Shown here piece by piece: positions 18,957 to 26,757 of a DNA stretch of 64,000 bases (within the stretch, counting starts at the first letter, position 1; each line of letters opens with the position of its first letter). A program made the position numbers and the translations under genes. This DNA is from CAVYHX01 sp963768415. GTDB lineage: Bacteria > Pseudomonadota > Gammaproteobacteria > UBA9214. The notes beneath the pieces were generated by a model, which was given only the letters and a program-made list of their open reading frames with translations, was not told the DNA's origin and did no database searches. The stretch lies in the NCBI GenBank assembly GCA_963768415.1, contig CAVYHX010000031.1, forward strand, positions 62,001 to 126,000, given 5' to 3'.

Positions 18957-20945
18957 TCAATTAGTTGGAGTTTCTTCCTCAACTGATTTAACAGTATTCG
19001 GCAAGGCCGGCCAGGCCATCAGCGCATAGGGCATCTGCGCGGGCGCATCCGCCAGTTGCGCCCCCAGCCACGCAGCGGTCTGCCAGGCCTTGTGTTGATA
19101 GGCCGGTTCCCCGGTCAACTTGCCGAGCTGCTGCAGTACCTGCAGGGCCACCCCGTTGACGGTCAGGGTCGCACCGTCGGCGGCCGGCTTTTCGCGCAGC
19201 CATAATTCAGCATCCGGCAGCGTGCTGTAGAAACCCCCGAAGTCCTTGTCCCAGTACAGCAGCAGCCGGGTATCGACCAGCCGGCGGGCGCGCTGCAGCC
19301 AGTGCTTGTCGCCCGTGACCCGGTACAGCGCCAGCAGACCCTCTGCCATTGCCGCATAGTCTTCGCTGAACCCGGGCACGCCGCGCACCCCGGCGCGCCA
19401 GTCGCGGAACAGCTGGCCGGACCCGGCATCATGCAAGTTGGCGAACATGAACCGGGCCGCGGACTCGGCCGCGTGCAGATAACGCGGCTCATCGAGCAGC
19501 CGCGCGGCACCGGCCAGGGTGGTGATCATATAGCCGTTCCAGACCGTGACGAGTTTGTCATCGACCGGGACGGCCGGGCGCTTGCGGCGCGCCGTCAACA
19601 AGCGCGCGTCGAGTGCGGCAATGCGTCGCCTGGCGGTTTCCGGGTCCGTCTTGAAATGGGCGCTCAGCTCCTCGATGTCCCGTGCACGGTAGAGGACATT
19701 CCTGCCGGCCATCTCACCCAGCGGGTCGGCCAGCGCATTGCCCTGCTCTTCCACACCGTACCAGGCAGCCGCCCAGGCGCGCAGGTCGTCATCCCCGAGG
19801 ACGTCTGTCAACTGTTGCCAGGTCCAGGTGTAGTAGGCACCCTCCTCCAGGTGTGCCCCTGGGGTTGCCGACACAGCGCTGTCCGCACTCAGCGCAGAAT
19901 AGAAACCACCCTGCGGGTGCTGCATTTGAGCAAGGGTGAAATCGAGTACGGAACGCGCGGTTGCTGCATATTGCTGCTTCCCGGTCCGCCGGTAGGCCGC
20001 CATGTAGGCACGCGCTATGAGCGCCTGGTCGTAGAGCATCTTTTCGAAATGCGGCACCCGCCACTCGAAATCGGTGGAGTAGCGGTGGAACCCGCCTTCC
20101 AGCTGATCCTGGATACCCCCTGCGGCCATTCGGTCGAGTGTCAACAGCGCCATTGCGGCGCTGTCCGGCGCAGCATCCGCCAGCAGGAACAGCAGGCGTG
20201 CCGGTTGCGGAAACTTGGGCGCCGGTCCAAACCCGCCCTGCAGTTCATCAAAATTCTCGGCGAGCTGCCGGCGCGCCTCGATCAGCGGCGCGTCGGTCAG
20301 CCGCTGCAAGGGCGCAACTGAAGACTCCAGCTTGCGCAGCATGGCGACGGCACGCCCGGCAGTCTCGATCATGGCCTGGGGATCTTCCTTCCAGAGCTCA
20401 GCCAGTCGCGTCAGAATCTGCTTCATCCCGGGCCGACCCAGTTTGGCATCAGGCGGGAAATAGGTTCCCCCCAGGAACGGTTTGCCGTCCGGTGTCGCCC
20501 ATACCGACATCGGCCAGCCGCCGTGCCCGCGAGTGGCCATGACGTAGGACATGTAGGCATTGTCGAGATCCGGGCGCTGCTCGCGGTCAATCTTGATAGA
20601 GATGAAATGCTCATTCAGGAGTGCGGCGATCTCCGGGTGACTGAATGATTCCCGCGCCATGACATGGCACCAGTGACAGGTAAAGTAGCCGATGGAAATG
20701 AACAGCGGCTTGTTCTCCCGGCGCGCCCGCTGCAGGGCGGCCTCACCCCAGGGATACCAGGTGACCGGATTGTCCGCATGCAGCTGCAGGTAGGGACTGG
20801 ACTCGAGCGCCAGCCGCCAGCCGCCGGATTTTTCCCGCTCGGCCGCACCCACCGGCGCTGCCAGCGCGGCGTTCAACAACAGCAGCGTCAGGATTCGATA
20901 CCAGTGAACGGGCGACTTAATGGTCATATAACAATACCGCAGCAT
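18957..20945 (-). CDS. DUF255 thioredoxin-domain protein (YyaL/SPATA20 family)
   Basis: The 662-aa protein has an N-terminal hydrophobic signal (about residues 15-34, ending APVGAA). A thioredoxin-like DUF255 domain follows, with VTWYPWGEAALQRARRENKP and the signature FTCHWCHVMARESF (Cys-His-Trp-Cys). The long C-terminal half is of the six-hairpin glycosidase-like type seen in this family. Most homologues are cytoplasmic, so the apparent signal peptide suggests a periplasmic version. The function of the family is not established. The gene abuts tatD, whose stop is adjacent to its start. Confidence 0.85.
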   Translation of the reverse strand: MLRYCYMTIKSPVHWYRILTLLLLNAALAAPVGAAEREKSGGWRLALESSPYLQLHADNPVTWYPWGEAALQRARRENKPLFISIGYFTCHWCHVMARESFSHPEIAALLNEHFISIKIDREQRPDLDNAYMSYVMATRGHGGWPMSVWATPDGKPFLGGTYFPPDAKLGRPGMKQILTRLAELWKEDPQAMIETAGRAVAMLRKLESSVAPLQRLTDAPLIEARRQLAENFDELQGGFGPAPKFPQPARLLFLLADAAPDSAAMALLTLDRMAAGGIQDQLEGGFHRYSTDFEWRVPHFEKMLYDQALIARAYMAAYRRTGKQQYAATARSVLDFTLAQMQHPQGGFYSALSADSAVSATPGAHLEEGAYYTWTWQQLTDVLGDDDLRAWAAAWYGVEEQGNALADPLGEMAGRNVLYRARDIEELSAHFKTDPETARRRIAALDARLLTARRKRPAVPVDDKLVTVWNGYMITTLAGAARLLDEPRYLHAAESAARFMFANLHDAGSGQLFRDWRAGVRGVPGFSEDYAAMAEGLLALYRVTGDKHWLQRARRLVDTRLLLYWDKDFGGFYSTLPDAELWLREKPAADGATLTVNGVALQVLQQLGKLTGEPAYQHKAWQTAAWLGAQLADAPAQMPYALMAWPALPNTVKSVEEETPTN

Positions 20946-21752
20946 TCACGACACTCGGCTGGAAACCGGGTGCTGTGGAGGGTCCCACGCCGCCAGCCCC
21001 AGGACCGTGCGGGCATTCGCCGTGGTTTGCCGGGCCAGCTCGTCCGGACGCTCGGCGCGCACCTCGGCCAGCGCCGCCAGGCAATAGGGCAGGTACTCCG
21101 GGCTGTTGCGCTCACCCCGGTGTTGCACCACGGTCAGGTCCGGCGCATCCGTCTCCAGCACCAGGGAATCGACGGGCAGTGCCGCTGCCAGGGCGCGCAG
21201 CTTGCTGGAGCGTGTGTAGGTCAGCATACCCCCGAAGCCAAGCTTGAAGCCCAGCTGCTCGTATACTGCCGCCTGTTGCAGGCTGCCGTTGTAGGCATGT
21301 GCAATTCCGCCACGGACGGGAATGCGTTTCAGTGCAGACAACACCGCATCGTGCGCCTTGCGCACATGCAGGATGACGGGCAGGTCGGCGTTACGCGCAA
21401 TCTCCAGCTGCGCCTCGAACAGGGCCAGCTGCCGGTCCCGGTCCAGCCCGGCCACGAAATAATCCAGGCCGATCTCGCCCACGGCAACCGGGCGCTGCTG
21501 CGCGATGCGTGCCTCCAGTTCTTTCAGGTCCGCGTCCCGGTGGTGTTCCAGGTATACCGGGTGCAGTCCCAGGGCGGGGTACAGGTCCGGCTCCGCCACG
21601 CAACACCGCCACAGGCTATCCCATTTACTCGCCAGCACACCCGGCACGACAATGCCGGTCAAACCTTTTGCACGCGCGGCCATCAGCACCGCACGCCGGT
21701 CGGCATCAAATGCCGGCAGGTCCAGATGGCAGTGGGTATCGATAATTTCCAT
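20946..21752 (-). CDS. TatD-family metal-dependent hydrolase
   Basis: The 268-aa protein starts MEIIDTHCHLDLPAFDADRR at 21752, which places the metal-binding H-x-H motif at the usual N-terminal position. Other family segments are VAVGEIGLDYF and LPVILHVRKAHDAVL, with LVLETDAPDL carrying the conserved Asp. TatD proteins are 3'-exonucleases or phosphoesterases. Closest match by sequence type is the YcfH/YjjV branch. An upstream Met at 21779 is in frame but would add residues not found in the family. Confidence 0.9.
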   Translation of the reverse strand: MEIIDTHCHLDLPAFDADRRAVLMAARAKGLTGIVVPGVLASKWDSLWRCCVAEPDLYPALGLHPVYLEHHRDADLKELEARIAQQRPVAVGEIGLDYFVAGLDRDRQLALFEAQLEIARNADLPVILHVRKAHDAVLSALKRIPVRGGIAHAYNGSLQQAAVYEQLGFKLGFGGMLTYTRSSKLRALAAALPVDSLVLETDAPDLTVVQHRGERNSPEYLPYCLAALAEVRAERPDELARQTTANARTVLGLAAWDPPQHPVSSRVS

Positions 21753-21844
21753 CACCGCGATTGTAGGCGCTGACAACACTCAAACACAGCGATTTTCTGG
21801 TATGTTCGGACTTACAGGCAAGCAGACAAGCAGATACCGTATCG

Positions 21845-22652
21845 ATGAGCGCCCCCACGCGCATGACAGCAAACAGCAGCCCCGACCTGGAGCGCCGTTT
21901 CGGCGGTGTGCGGCGCCTGTACGGTGCACACGCCCTGCAACGATTCCGCCAGGCGCACGTGGCCGTCATCGGTATCGGTGGCGTCGGTTCCTGGGCCGCC
22001 GAGGCGCTGGCGCGCACCGCCATCGGCCGCCTCACCCTGATCGATATGGATCATGTGGCTGAATCCAATATCAACCGCCAGCTGCCTGCCCTGAGCGACA
22101 CCCTGGGCATGGCCAAGGTGCAGGTCATGGCAGCACGTGTTGGTCAGATCAACCCGGCCTGCCGGGTCGTCACTATCGAGGAGTTTCTGACCGTCGACAA
22201 TATCGGCTACGCTGCTGGCGGAGCACTGCGATTATGTCATCGACTGTGTCGACAGCTTTCGCGTCAAGGCTGCACTGATCGCACACTGCAAACATAACCG
22301 GATCCGGCTGATCACGGTCGGCGGGGCCGGCGGGCAGATCGACCCGACCCGCATTCGGGTCATCGATCTCAGCCGTACGGAACATGACGCCCTGTTTTCC
22401 AAAACCCGCAAGCTGTTGCGCAGCGACTATGGGTTCCCCAAAAACCTGAAACGGCGCTTCGATATACCCTGCGTCTATTCCCTGGAGCAACCGGTATTCC
22501 CGGCCGCGGACGGCAGCGTCGGTTATGAAAAACCGCGGGGGCAGGCCGGCGGCGACCTCTCCTGTGCCGGCGGCCTGGGATCCGCAGTCACCGTAACCGC
22601 CGCCTTCGGACTGGCCGCGGCCGCCCATGTACTGAAGAAACTAAAAAGTTGA
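21845..22652 (+). CDS. tcdA: tRNA threonylcarbamoyladenosine dehydratase TcdA (one frameshift)
   Basis: This E1/ThiF-like ATP-dependent enzyme converts t6A37 of tRNA to cyclic ct6A. The nucleotide-binding motif VAVIGIGGVGSWAAEALART and the E1 segment LIDMDHVAESNINRQLPAL are intact. The frame shifts near 22205. The upstream frame reads FLTVDNI and the other resumes as TLLAEHCDYVIDCVDSFRVK. Removing one G from ATCGGC gives a continuous NIATLLAEHCDYV. The C-terminal SCAGGLGSAVTVTAAFGLAA is as in the CsdL/YgdL family. It converges on the DsrC-like gene. Confidence 0.92.
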
Positions 22653-22741
22653 CCACCTGCCTCACCAGTCAAACTCGCCCGGAATTTGTGCCTGCCCCGA
22701 ATCCGCCGCGCGCAGCCCGGTTGCCTGAGGATCAAATGCTG

Positions 22742-23113
22742 TCACTGAACACTGCCAAATCCAGCATCCTGGCTGCCGGCGGGGGGCTCAAGACCGGCAA
22801 GACGACAACCCTGCGCCACTGGCCCGCCGGGAAGCAGGGTATACAGGTACTTCAACCCGCCCTTGGCATGAAAGCTTTCATCCAGCGCGTCGTGCAGTTC
22901 GCGTGCATGGATGGTCCGGTCGTCCTCATGACTGGCGAAAAACGCCTGTAATCCGCGCACCACCTTCCAGTGATCATCCTCGAGTTCCAGACCCTCCGCT
23001 GCCGCAACAGCGGTCGCGTCCGCCACCCGCCAGCCAGCCGGAGCATGCGGGAAGTCGGCAAGCCCCTGTGAGTTTCCACCCGTTTTTGTCTCACTACCGG
23101 TCGTTCCTTTCAT
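22742..23113 (-). CDS. DsrC/TusE-family protein lacking the catalytic cysteine
   Basis: The 123-aa protein is clearly of the DsrC/TusE fold: FPHAPAGWRVADATAVAAAE, LELEDDHWKVVRGLQAFF, RELHDALDESF and LKYLYTLLPGGPVAQGCRLA. In DsrC two C-terminal cysteines form the sulfur-carrying pair; TusE keeps only the penultimate one. Here the inner cysteine (QGC, about residue 101) is kept, but the penultimate catalytic position is Ser (PPAGS), and a nine-residue tail ending GFGSVQ is added. It therefore probably cannot carry persulfide in the standard way. A regulatory role is possible, as proposed for DsrC homologues without one or both cysteines. A strong ribosome-binding site (AAGGAGAG) precedes the start. 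Confidence 0.9.
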   Translation of the reverse strand: MKGTTGSETKTGGNSQGLADFPHAPAGWRVADATAVAAAEGLELEDDHWKVVRGLQAFFASHEDDRTIHARELHDALDESFHAKGGLKYLYTLLPGGPVAQGCRLAGLEPPAGSQDAGFGSVQ

Positions 23114-23191
23114 AACGAAGCTCTCCTTATCGCCTGGTTATCAATACACGTTCGTAGTACAAGGGTAGTCGGCCGGATTGAACCGATCAAG

Positions 23192-23668
23192 TCACTGCCC
23201 TGGCACCGGGAACACAATGAAGCGGCCACCCGCGGCAATCGATACCACCAGCAGGCCGAGCAGCAGATTGACCCCGATCAATACACGAATCTGTGCCAGG
23301 TGTTTACCACCGCCTGGCCAGTCCCCGGCTGCGACCGCGCGCTTCAGGCGGGAGAAAGCGGCAAAATAGACATGAAAAAACAGCAGCATCATCGCTATGC
23401 CCAGCCATTGCATCAGATGCACGTGCAGGCCCACCGCCGCAAAGCCGCCGTAAAAAACCAGTACCATCCAGTAGCCGGTTGCCAGGAGCACGACAATAGC
23501 GGCAAATACCCAGGGAAAGAATTTCCCGAACACGCCTGTCCATAATTTCAACCGGACAGGTGGCTCCAGCTGGCTTGCAGCCACCGGCCGCAGGGCCATG
23601 TAGGCAAAAAACATTCCGCCAACCCAGACAACAGCCGCCACCACATGTAACAAGATTGCAATTCCCAT
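23192..23668 (-). CDS. CopD-like integral membrane protein
   Basis: The 158-aa protein has about four membrane helices, starting MGIAILLHVVAAVVWVGGMF. It carries His residues within or next to helices (LLHVVAAVVWVGG and GLHVHLMQWLG), as in the CopD/DUF2269-type family of presumed copper- or haem-related membrane proteins. The start at 23668 removes a hydrophilic 36-residue extension available in frame upstream. It is divergent from the NYN gene. Its function is not known. Confidence 0.7.
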   Translation of the reverse strand: MGIAILLHVVAAVVWVGGMFFAYMALRPVAASQLEPPVRLKLWTGVFGKFFPWVFAAIVVLLATGYWMVLVFYGGFAAVGLHVHLMQWLGIAMMLLFFHVYFAAFSRLKRAVAAGDWPGGGKHLAQIRVLIGVNLLLGLLVVSIAAGGRFIVFPVPGQ

Positions 23669-23767
23669 AACCCTTCTCCCTTGACTGGCGTTATCCGTAT
23701 TCTTTCCGGCAGATACACACTGTATGATGCCGGTCAATAGTACGCTGATTCCCAAAGGATGTAAGCA

Positions 23768-24304
23768 ATGGCACAAAGCGATACCGGAAACGTCGTCATC
23801 AGTCAGTCAGTCGCCATCCTGGTGGATGGCAACAATATAGAACGCAGTATTCACTCCGAAACCAACCGGCCAAACACCATGCTGAATTTTGATACCCTGG
23901 TGCCCAGGCTGCTGGGTAATCGCGGCCTCAATCGCCTGGTCTATTTCCGCGAAGGCAAGCAGATTTCCTCGAAACTGCGCGAACGCCTGCACAGCAACTA
24001 CCACGGCTCCGTTCGTCCCTGTCACAAAAGTGCCGACATACCCTTGTCCATCAAGGCCACCCAGCTCTCCACCAAGGTGGATACGATCATTATCATGTCC
24101 GGTGACTCCGACTATGTTGAACTGGTCCGCCACCTGAAGGCCGAAGGCGTGCGCGTCGAGATCGCCGCCGTCGCTGCCACGACTTCGAGACTGCTGATTG
24201 ACGAGGCAGACTACTTCCATGAGATTACGAAAGAGGACTGGTTTACCCTGGAAGCAAAGAAAACAGTCAATAAACAGGCTGCAAGGAAAGTGCCGGCGAA
24301 ATAA
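23768..24304 (+). CDS. NYN-domain (LabA/DUF88) putative RNase
   Basis: The 178-aa protein begins the conserved domain at SVAILVDGNNIERSI, whose Asp is a metal ligand of the PIN-like NYN nuclease fold. The second acidic cluster is MSGDSDYVELVRHLKAEGV, followed by VEIAAVAATTSRLLIDEADY. NYN proteins of this type are candidate RNases. The C-terminus is basic (about the last 15 residues). A clear AAAGGATG ribosome-binding site lies upstream. No partner gene is obvious. Confidence 0.85.
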   Translation: MAQSDTGNVVISQSVAILVDGNNIERSIHSETNRPNTMLNFDTLVPRLLGNRGLNRLVYFREGKQISSKLRERLHSNYHGSVRPCHKSADIPLSIKATQLSTKVDTIIIMSGDSDYVELVRHLKAEGVRVEIAAVAATTSRLLIDEADYFHEITKEDWFTLEAKKTVNKQAARKVPAK

Positions 24305-24383
24305 AAGACGGATCTTCCCCTGGTTGAGTGGGTTACTTAATCAATTCAGACAAGACGCATTCCTTCTGATGGCACTGTTGCTG

Positions 24384-24652
24384 GCCGAATGAATTCGGCC
24401 CTACAGTAGGGTCGAATTCAATCGACCAACATTGTGTTCATCGTCATTGAATCAGACCTGTAGGGTCGAATTCATTCGACCAGCGGTGTTTCATCATCAT
24501 TGAATCAAACCTGTAGGGTCGAATTCATTCGACCAGCGGTGTTTCATCGTCATCTGTCATCCAGAGGCAGTCTCCAATGGCAATAATGGCTTTTGGCCGA
24601 ATACCCGATAAAGCGCCGGGCACAAGTGAATTCGGCCCTACAACGGTAATTT
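24384..24652. repeat. Array B of the 53-bp palindromic repeat (3 copies, with right end)
   Basis: The left palindrome GGCCGAATGAATTCGGCC is followed by three units with cores at 24410, 24464 and 24517 (steps of 54 and 53). The first unit has degenerated at its palindrome (TTCAATCGACC). After about 50 bp a split copy of the palindrome follows, interrupted by about 20 bp, and then the right end CTACAACGGTAATTTAACCA. The array lies between the convergent NYN and OsmC-like genes, a gap of 394 bp. Confidence 0.93.
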
Positions 24653-24698
24653 AACCACTCGGTTCGGGGAAGGGCCTGAATGACAATACCGGCCGGGA

Positions 24699-25118
24699 TT
24701 ATTCCAGAAACAGCTCCGTCTTGCTGTCAGCGACATCCTTCAGGTTGATCGACACAGGACACTGCTGCATGCGCTCGATAATATATGTCGCATCGTCTGC
24801 CACCGGACTGCCCGACTTCAGTCTTGCGTCAAAATGAACATGCAGTTTTCTCATGATCCAGTCCTCACCCGCCATCACCTCGATGGCACCGCTTGCCGAC
24901 TCGAGCATTAACCCGCGTTCTGCGCAGTTAAGCCGCATGTACATATGCTGGCAGTTAAACATGGCATAAACGAAAATCAGAAATCCAGATGATTGCTCAT
25001 TCAATTCGAATACCTGCCACTCGTCATCGACGCATAATTCAACCTCCAGGTCGGCGATACTATTATCCGGATCTTTATATCGGCTAATCAGCCGCATCAG
25101 GAAACGATGCTCGTTCAT
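24699..25118 (-). CDS. Uncharacterised 139-aa protein, OsmC-like C-terminus
   Basis: The protein starts MNEHRFLMRLISRYKDPDNS at 25118; an in-frame extension to 25202 looks unconserved and Arg-rich. It is acidic with no signal peptide. Its last 40 residues (DATYIIERMQQCPVSINLKD) resemble the CPV segment of OsmC-type proteins, where Cys is part of the peroxidatic centre, but no second conserved Cys is evident at the usual spacing. The family is not firmly recognised. It follows the GIY-YIG gene on the same strand, with an 86-bp gap. Confidence 0.55.
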   Translation of the reverse strand: MNEHRFLMRLISRYKDPDNSIADLEVELCVDDEWQVFELNEQSSGFLIFVYAMFNCQHMYMRLNCAERGLMLESASGAIEVMAGEDWIMRKLHVHFDARLKSGSPVADDATYIIERMQQCPVSINLKDVADSKTELFLE

Positions 25119-25204
25119 AGGCTTATTTCTCCTGTCAGCAATTTTACTGCCCTGGATTCTACGCGCCATTTGCATGGCCGGTGATACAGCGGCATGCAAC
25201 AACT

Positions 25205-25519
25205 CTACTCCGTGGATTCGACCATCCCGTCCCCGGCGGGTTCAGATGATATGGACACAGCCCCAATTTCATTCCTGCTCGAGGCGAGCAGGAGCAGCTT
25301 GTCGCTACGCTGCAGTTTCTTGATCGCCGCCTCACGCCTGCTCGCGCTGCTGCGGTCGTGACCGTTCTCCAGGTAGACGAGCCGTTCCGGTACTCGCCCC
25401 CAAAAAAACCTGGCGCCCCGCCGGCGTGCATGCTGCCGAAAGCGCCGCCCGGCATCAACACTGATCCCCGTATACAGGGAGCTGTCTGTACAAAGAATGA
25501 TGTATACCTGCCAGTTCAT
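25205..25519 (-). CDS. GIY-YIG endonuclease-fold protein (UPF0213 type)
   Basis: The 104-aa protein has the GIY-YIG core near its N-terminus: VYIILCTDSSLYTGIS corresponds to the Y-x10-Y-T-G-I pattern. RRFRQHARRRGARFFWG carries the conserved Arg and His, and the terminal Glu is in SASRREAAIKKL. Small single-domain members (YhbQ-like) are of uncertain function and may repair or cut DNA. Confidence 0.88.
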   Translation of the reverse strand: MNWQVYIILCTDSSLYTGISVDAGRRFRQHARRRGARFFWGRVPERLVYLENGHDRSSASRREAAIKKLQRSDKLLLLASSRNEIGAVSISSEPAGDGMVESTE

Positions 25520-25657
25520 CGATTGCCTGATTACCCGGCCGCACCGGGCATGATCTCGATCCAGAGACTGCCACGCGGGTATATCCGTGTGTTAATATGC
25601 GCGTTTCGCCAATTCAACACTACTATGCAGCTGCGCGCAATGCCCCGGGAGGTGCCC

Positions 25658-26143
25658 ATGCAAATCGAGAAAGACCGTATCGTTACCCTTAAATACACAC
25701 TGAAAGACAACGACGACAACATCATAGACAAATCCGACGATGGCAGCTTCAGCTATCTGCACGGGGCGAGCAATATTATCCCGGGGCTGGAAAATGCCCT
25801 GACCGGGAAAACTGCCGGTGACGAACTCTCGGTCTCCATACCCCCTGCGGAGGCTTACGGCGAACATGATGCCGGTAATACGCAGACTGTCCCGCGCGAC
25901 ATGTTCCCGCCCGACCACGAGATCGAGGTCGGTATGCAGTTTCATGCGCAGGCTCCGGATGGTCAGCCACTCATGGTCAAGGTAATCGGGGTAGAAGAGA
26001 ATGAAGTCACCGTCGACGGCAATCACCCGCTGGCCGGCATGCAATTGAATTTTGATGTCAAGGTCACGGATGTTCGCGATGCCACGAGTGAAGAACTCGA
26101 ACATGGCCATGCGCATGGGCCGGATGGTCATGGACATGGCTAG
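25658..26143 (+). CDS. slyD: FKBP-type peptidyl-prolyl isomerase SlyD
   Basis: The 161-aa cytoplasmic prolyl isomerase and chaperone starts MQIEKDRIVTLKYTLKDNDD at 25658, behind GGGAGGTG. The FKBP domain is interrupted by the insert-in-flap chaperone domain, as usual. The FKBP strand LNFDVKVTDVRDAT ends the fold. A short His-rich tail (HGHAHGPDGHGHG) provides nickel binding, though it is shorter than the E. coli tail. It is 15 bp before the EfpL/YeiP gene, so the two folding and translation factors are likely co-transcribed. Confidence 0.95.
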   Translation: MQIEKDRIVTLKYTLKDNDDNIIDKSDDGSFSYLHGASNIIPGLENALTGKTAGDELSVSIPPAEAYGEHDAGNTQTVPRDMFPPDHEIEVGMQFHAQAPDGQPLMVKVIGVEENEVTVDGNHPLAGMQLNFDVKVTDVRDATSEELEHGHAHGPDGHGHG

Positions 26144-26158
26144 CACACGGTTACCGGC

Positions 26159-26722
26159 ATGAAGGCGAGTGAACTGAAAAAAGGCCTGGTACTCGACGTA
26201 GACGGGCGCAACATCCTGATCAAGGGGCTGGAGGTGCAAAGCCCCTCATCCCGCAGCGGCAGCACCCTCTACAAGGTGCGTGGCCATGACATTGTCACGA
26301 AACAGAAATACGAGGCGCGCTTCAAGGGCGATGAAACCCTGCAGACAGTGGATTTCGGCCGTCGCGCCGTACAGTATCTGTTCCAGGATGCCGATGGCTG
26401 CACCTTCATGGACAAGGAAAGCTTTGAGCAGTACACACTGGGGATTGATGACCTGAAGGAAGAACTGCAATTCCTGCGCGATGACCTCGATGGCATCACC
26501 GCCATGATCGCCGACGAGTCTGTCATCGGCATCGAGCTGCCCGCGACGGTCATACTGGAAATCACCGATACGGCACCTGCCATGAAGACCGCCTCGGCAT
26601 CTGCACGCACCAAGCCGGCAACGCTGAGCACCGGCCTGATCGTTCAGGTCCCCGAATACCTCACCACGGGCGAGAGCATCAAGGTAAACACTGCGACGGG
26701 CGAGTTTGTTTCGCGGGCATAG
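26159..26722 (+). CDS. yeiP: Elongation factor P-like protein EfpL (YeiP)
   Basis: The 187-aa protein has the three EF-P domains. The decoding loop of domain I reads EVQSPSSRSGSTLYKVRG, with Arg32 near the tip, longer than the loop of EF-P, whose tip is the modified Lys. This is the mark of the EfpL/YeiP subfamily, which relieves ribosome stalling on proline-containing and some other motifs without post-translational lysylation. The canonical efp gene is not in the window. Confidence 0.92.
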   Translation: MKASELKKGLVLDVDGRNILIKGLEVQSPSSRSGSTLYKVRGHDIVTKQKYEARFKGDETLQTVDFGRRAVQYLFQDADGCTFMDKESFEQYTLGIDDLKEELQFLRDDLDGITAMIADESVIGIELPATVILEITDTAPAMKTASASARTKPATLSTGLIVQVPEYLTTGESIKVNTATGEFVSRA

Positions 26723-26757
26723 AATTCAGAACAATTTTTTTACACGCAGGCTGCGCG

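Noticed and set aside
23669..23776. N-terminal extension of the CopD-like protein
   Set aside because: The extension overlaps the divergent NYN gene start and lacks family similarity. The start at 23668 begins directly with the first membrane helix.
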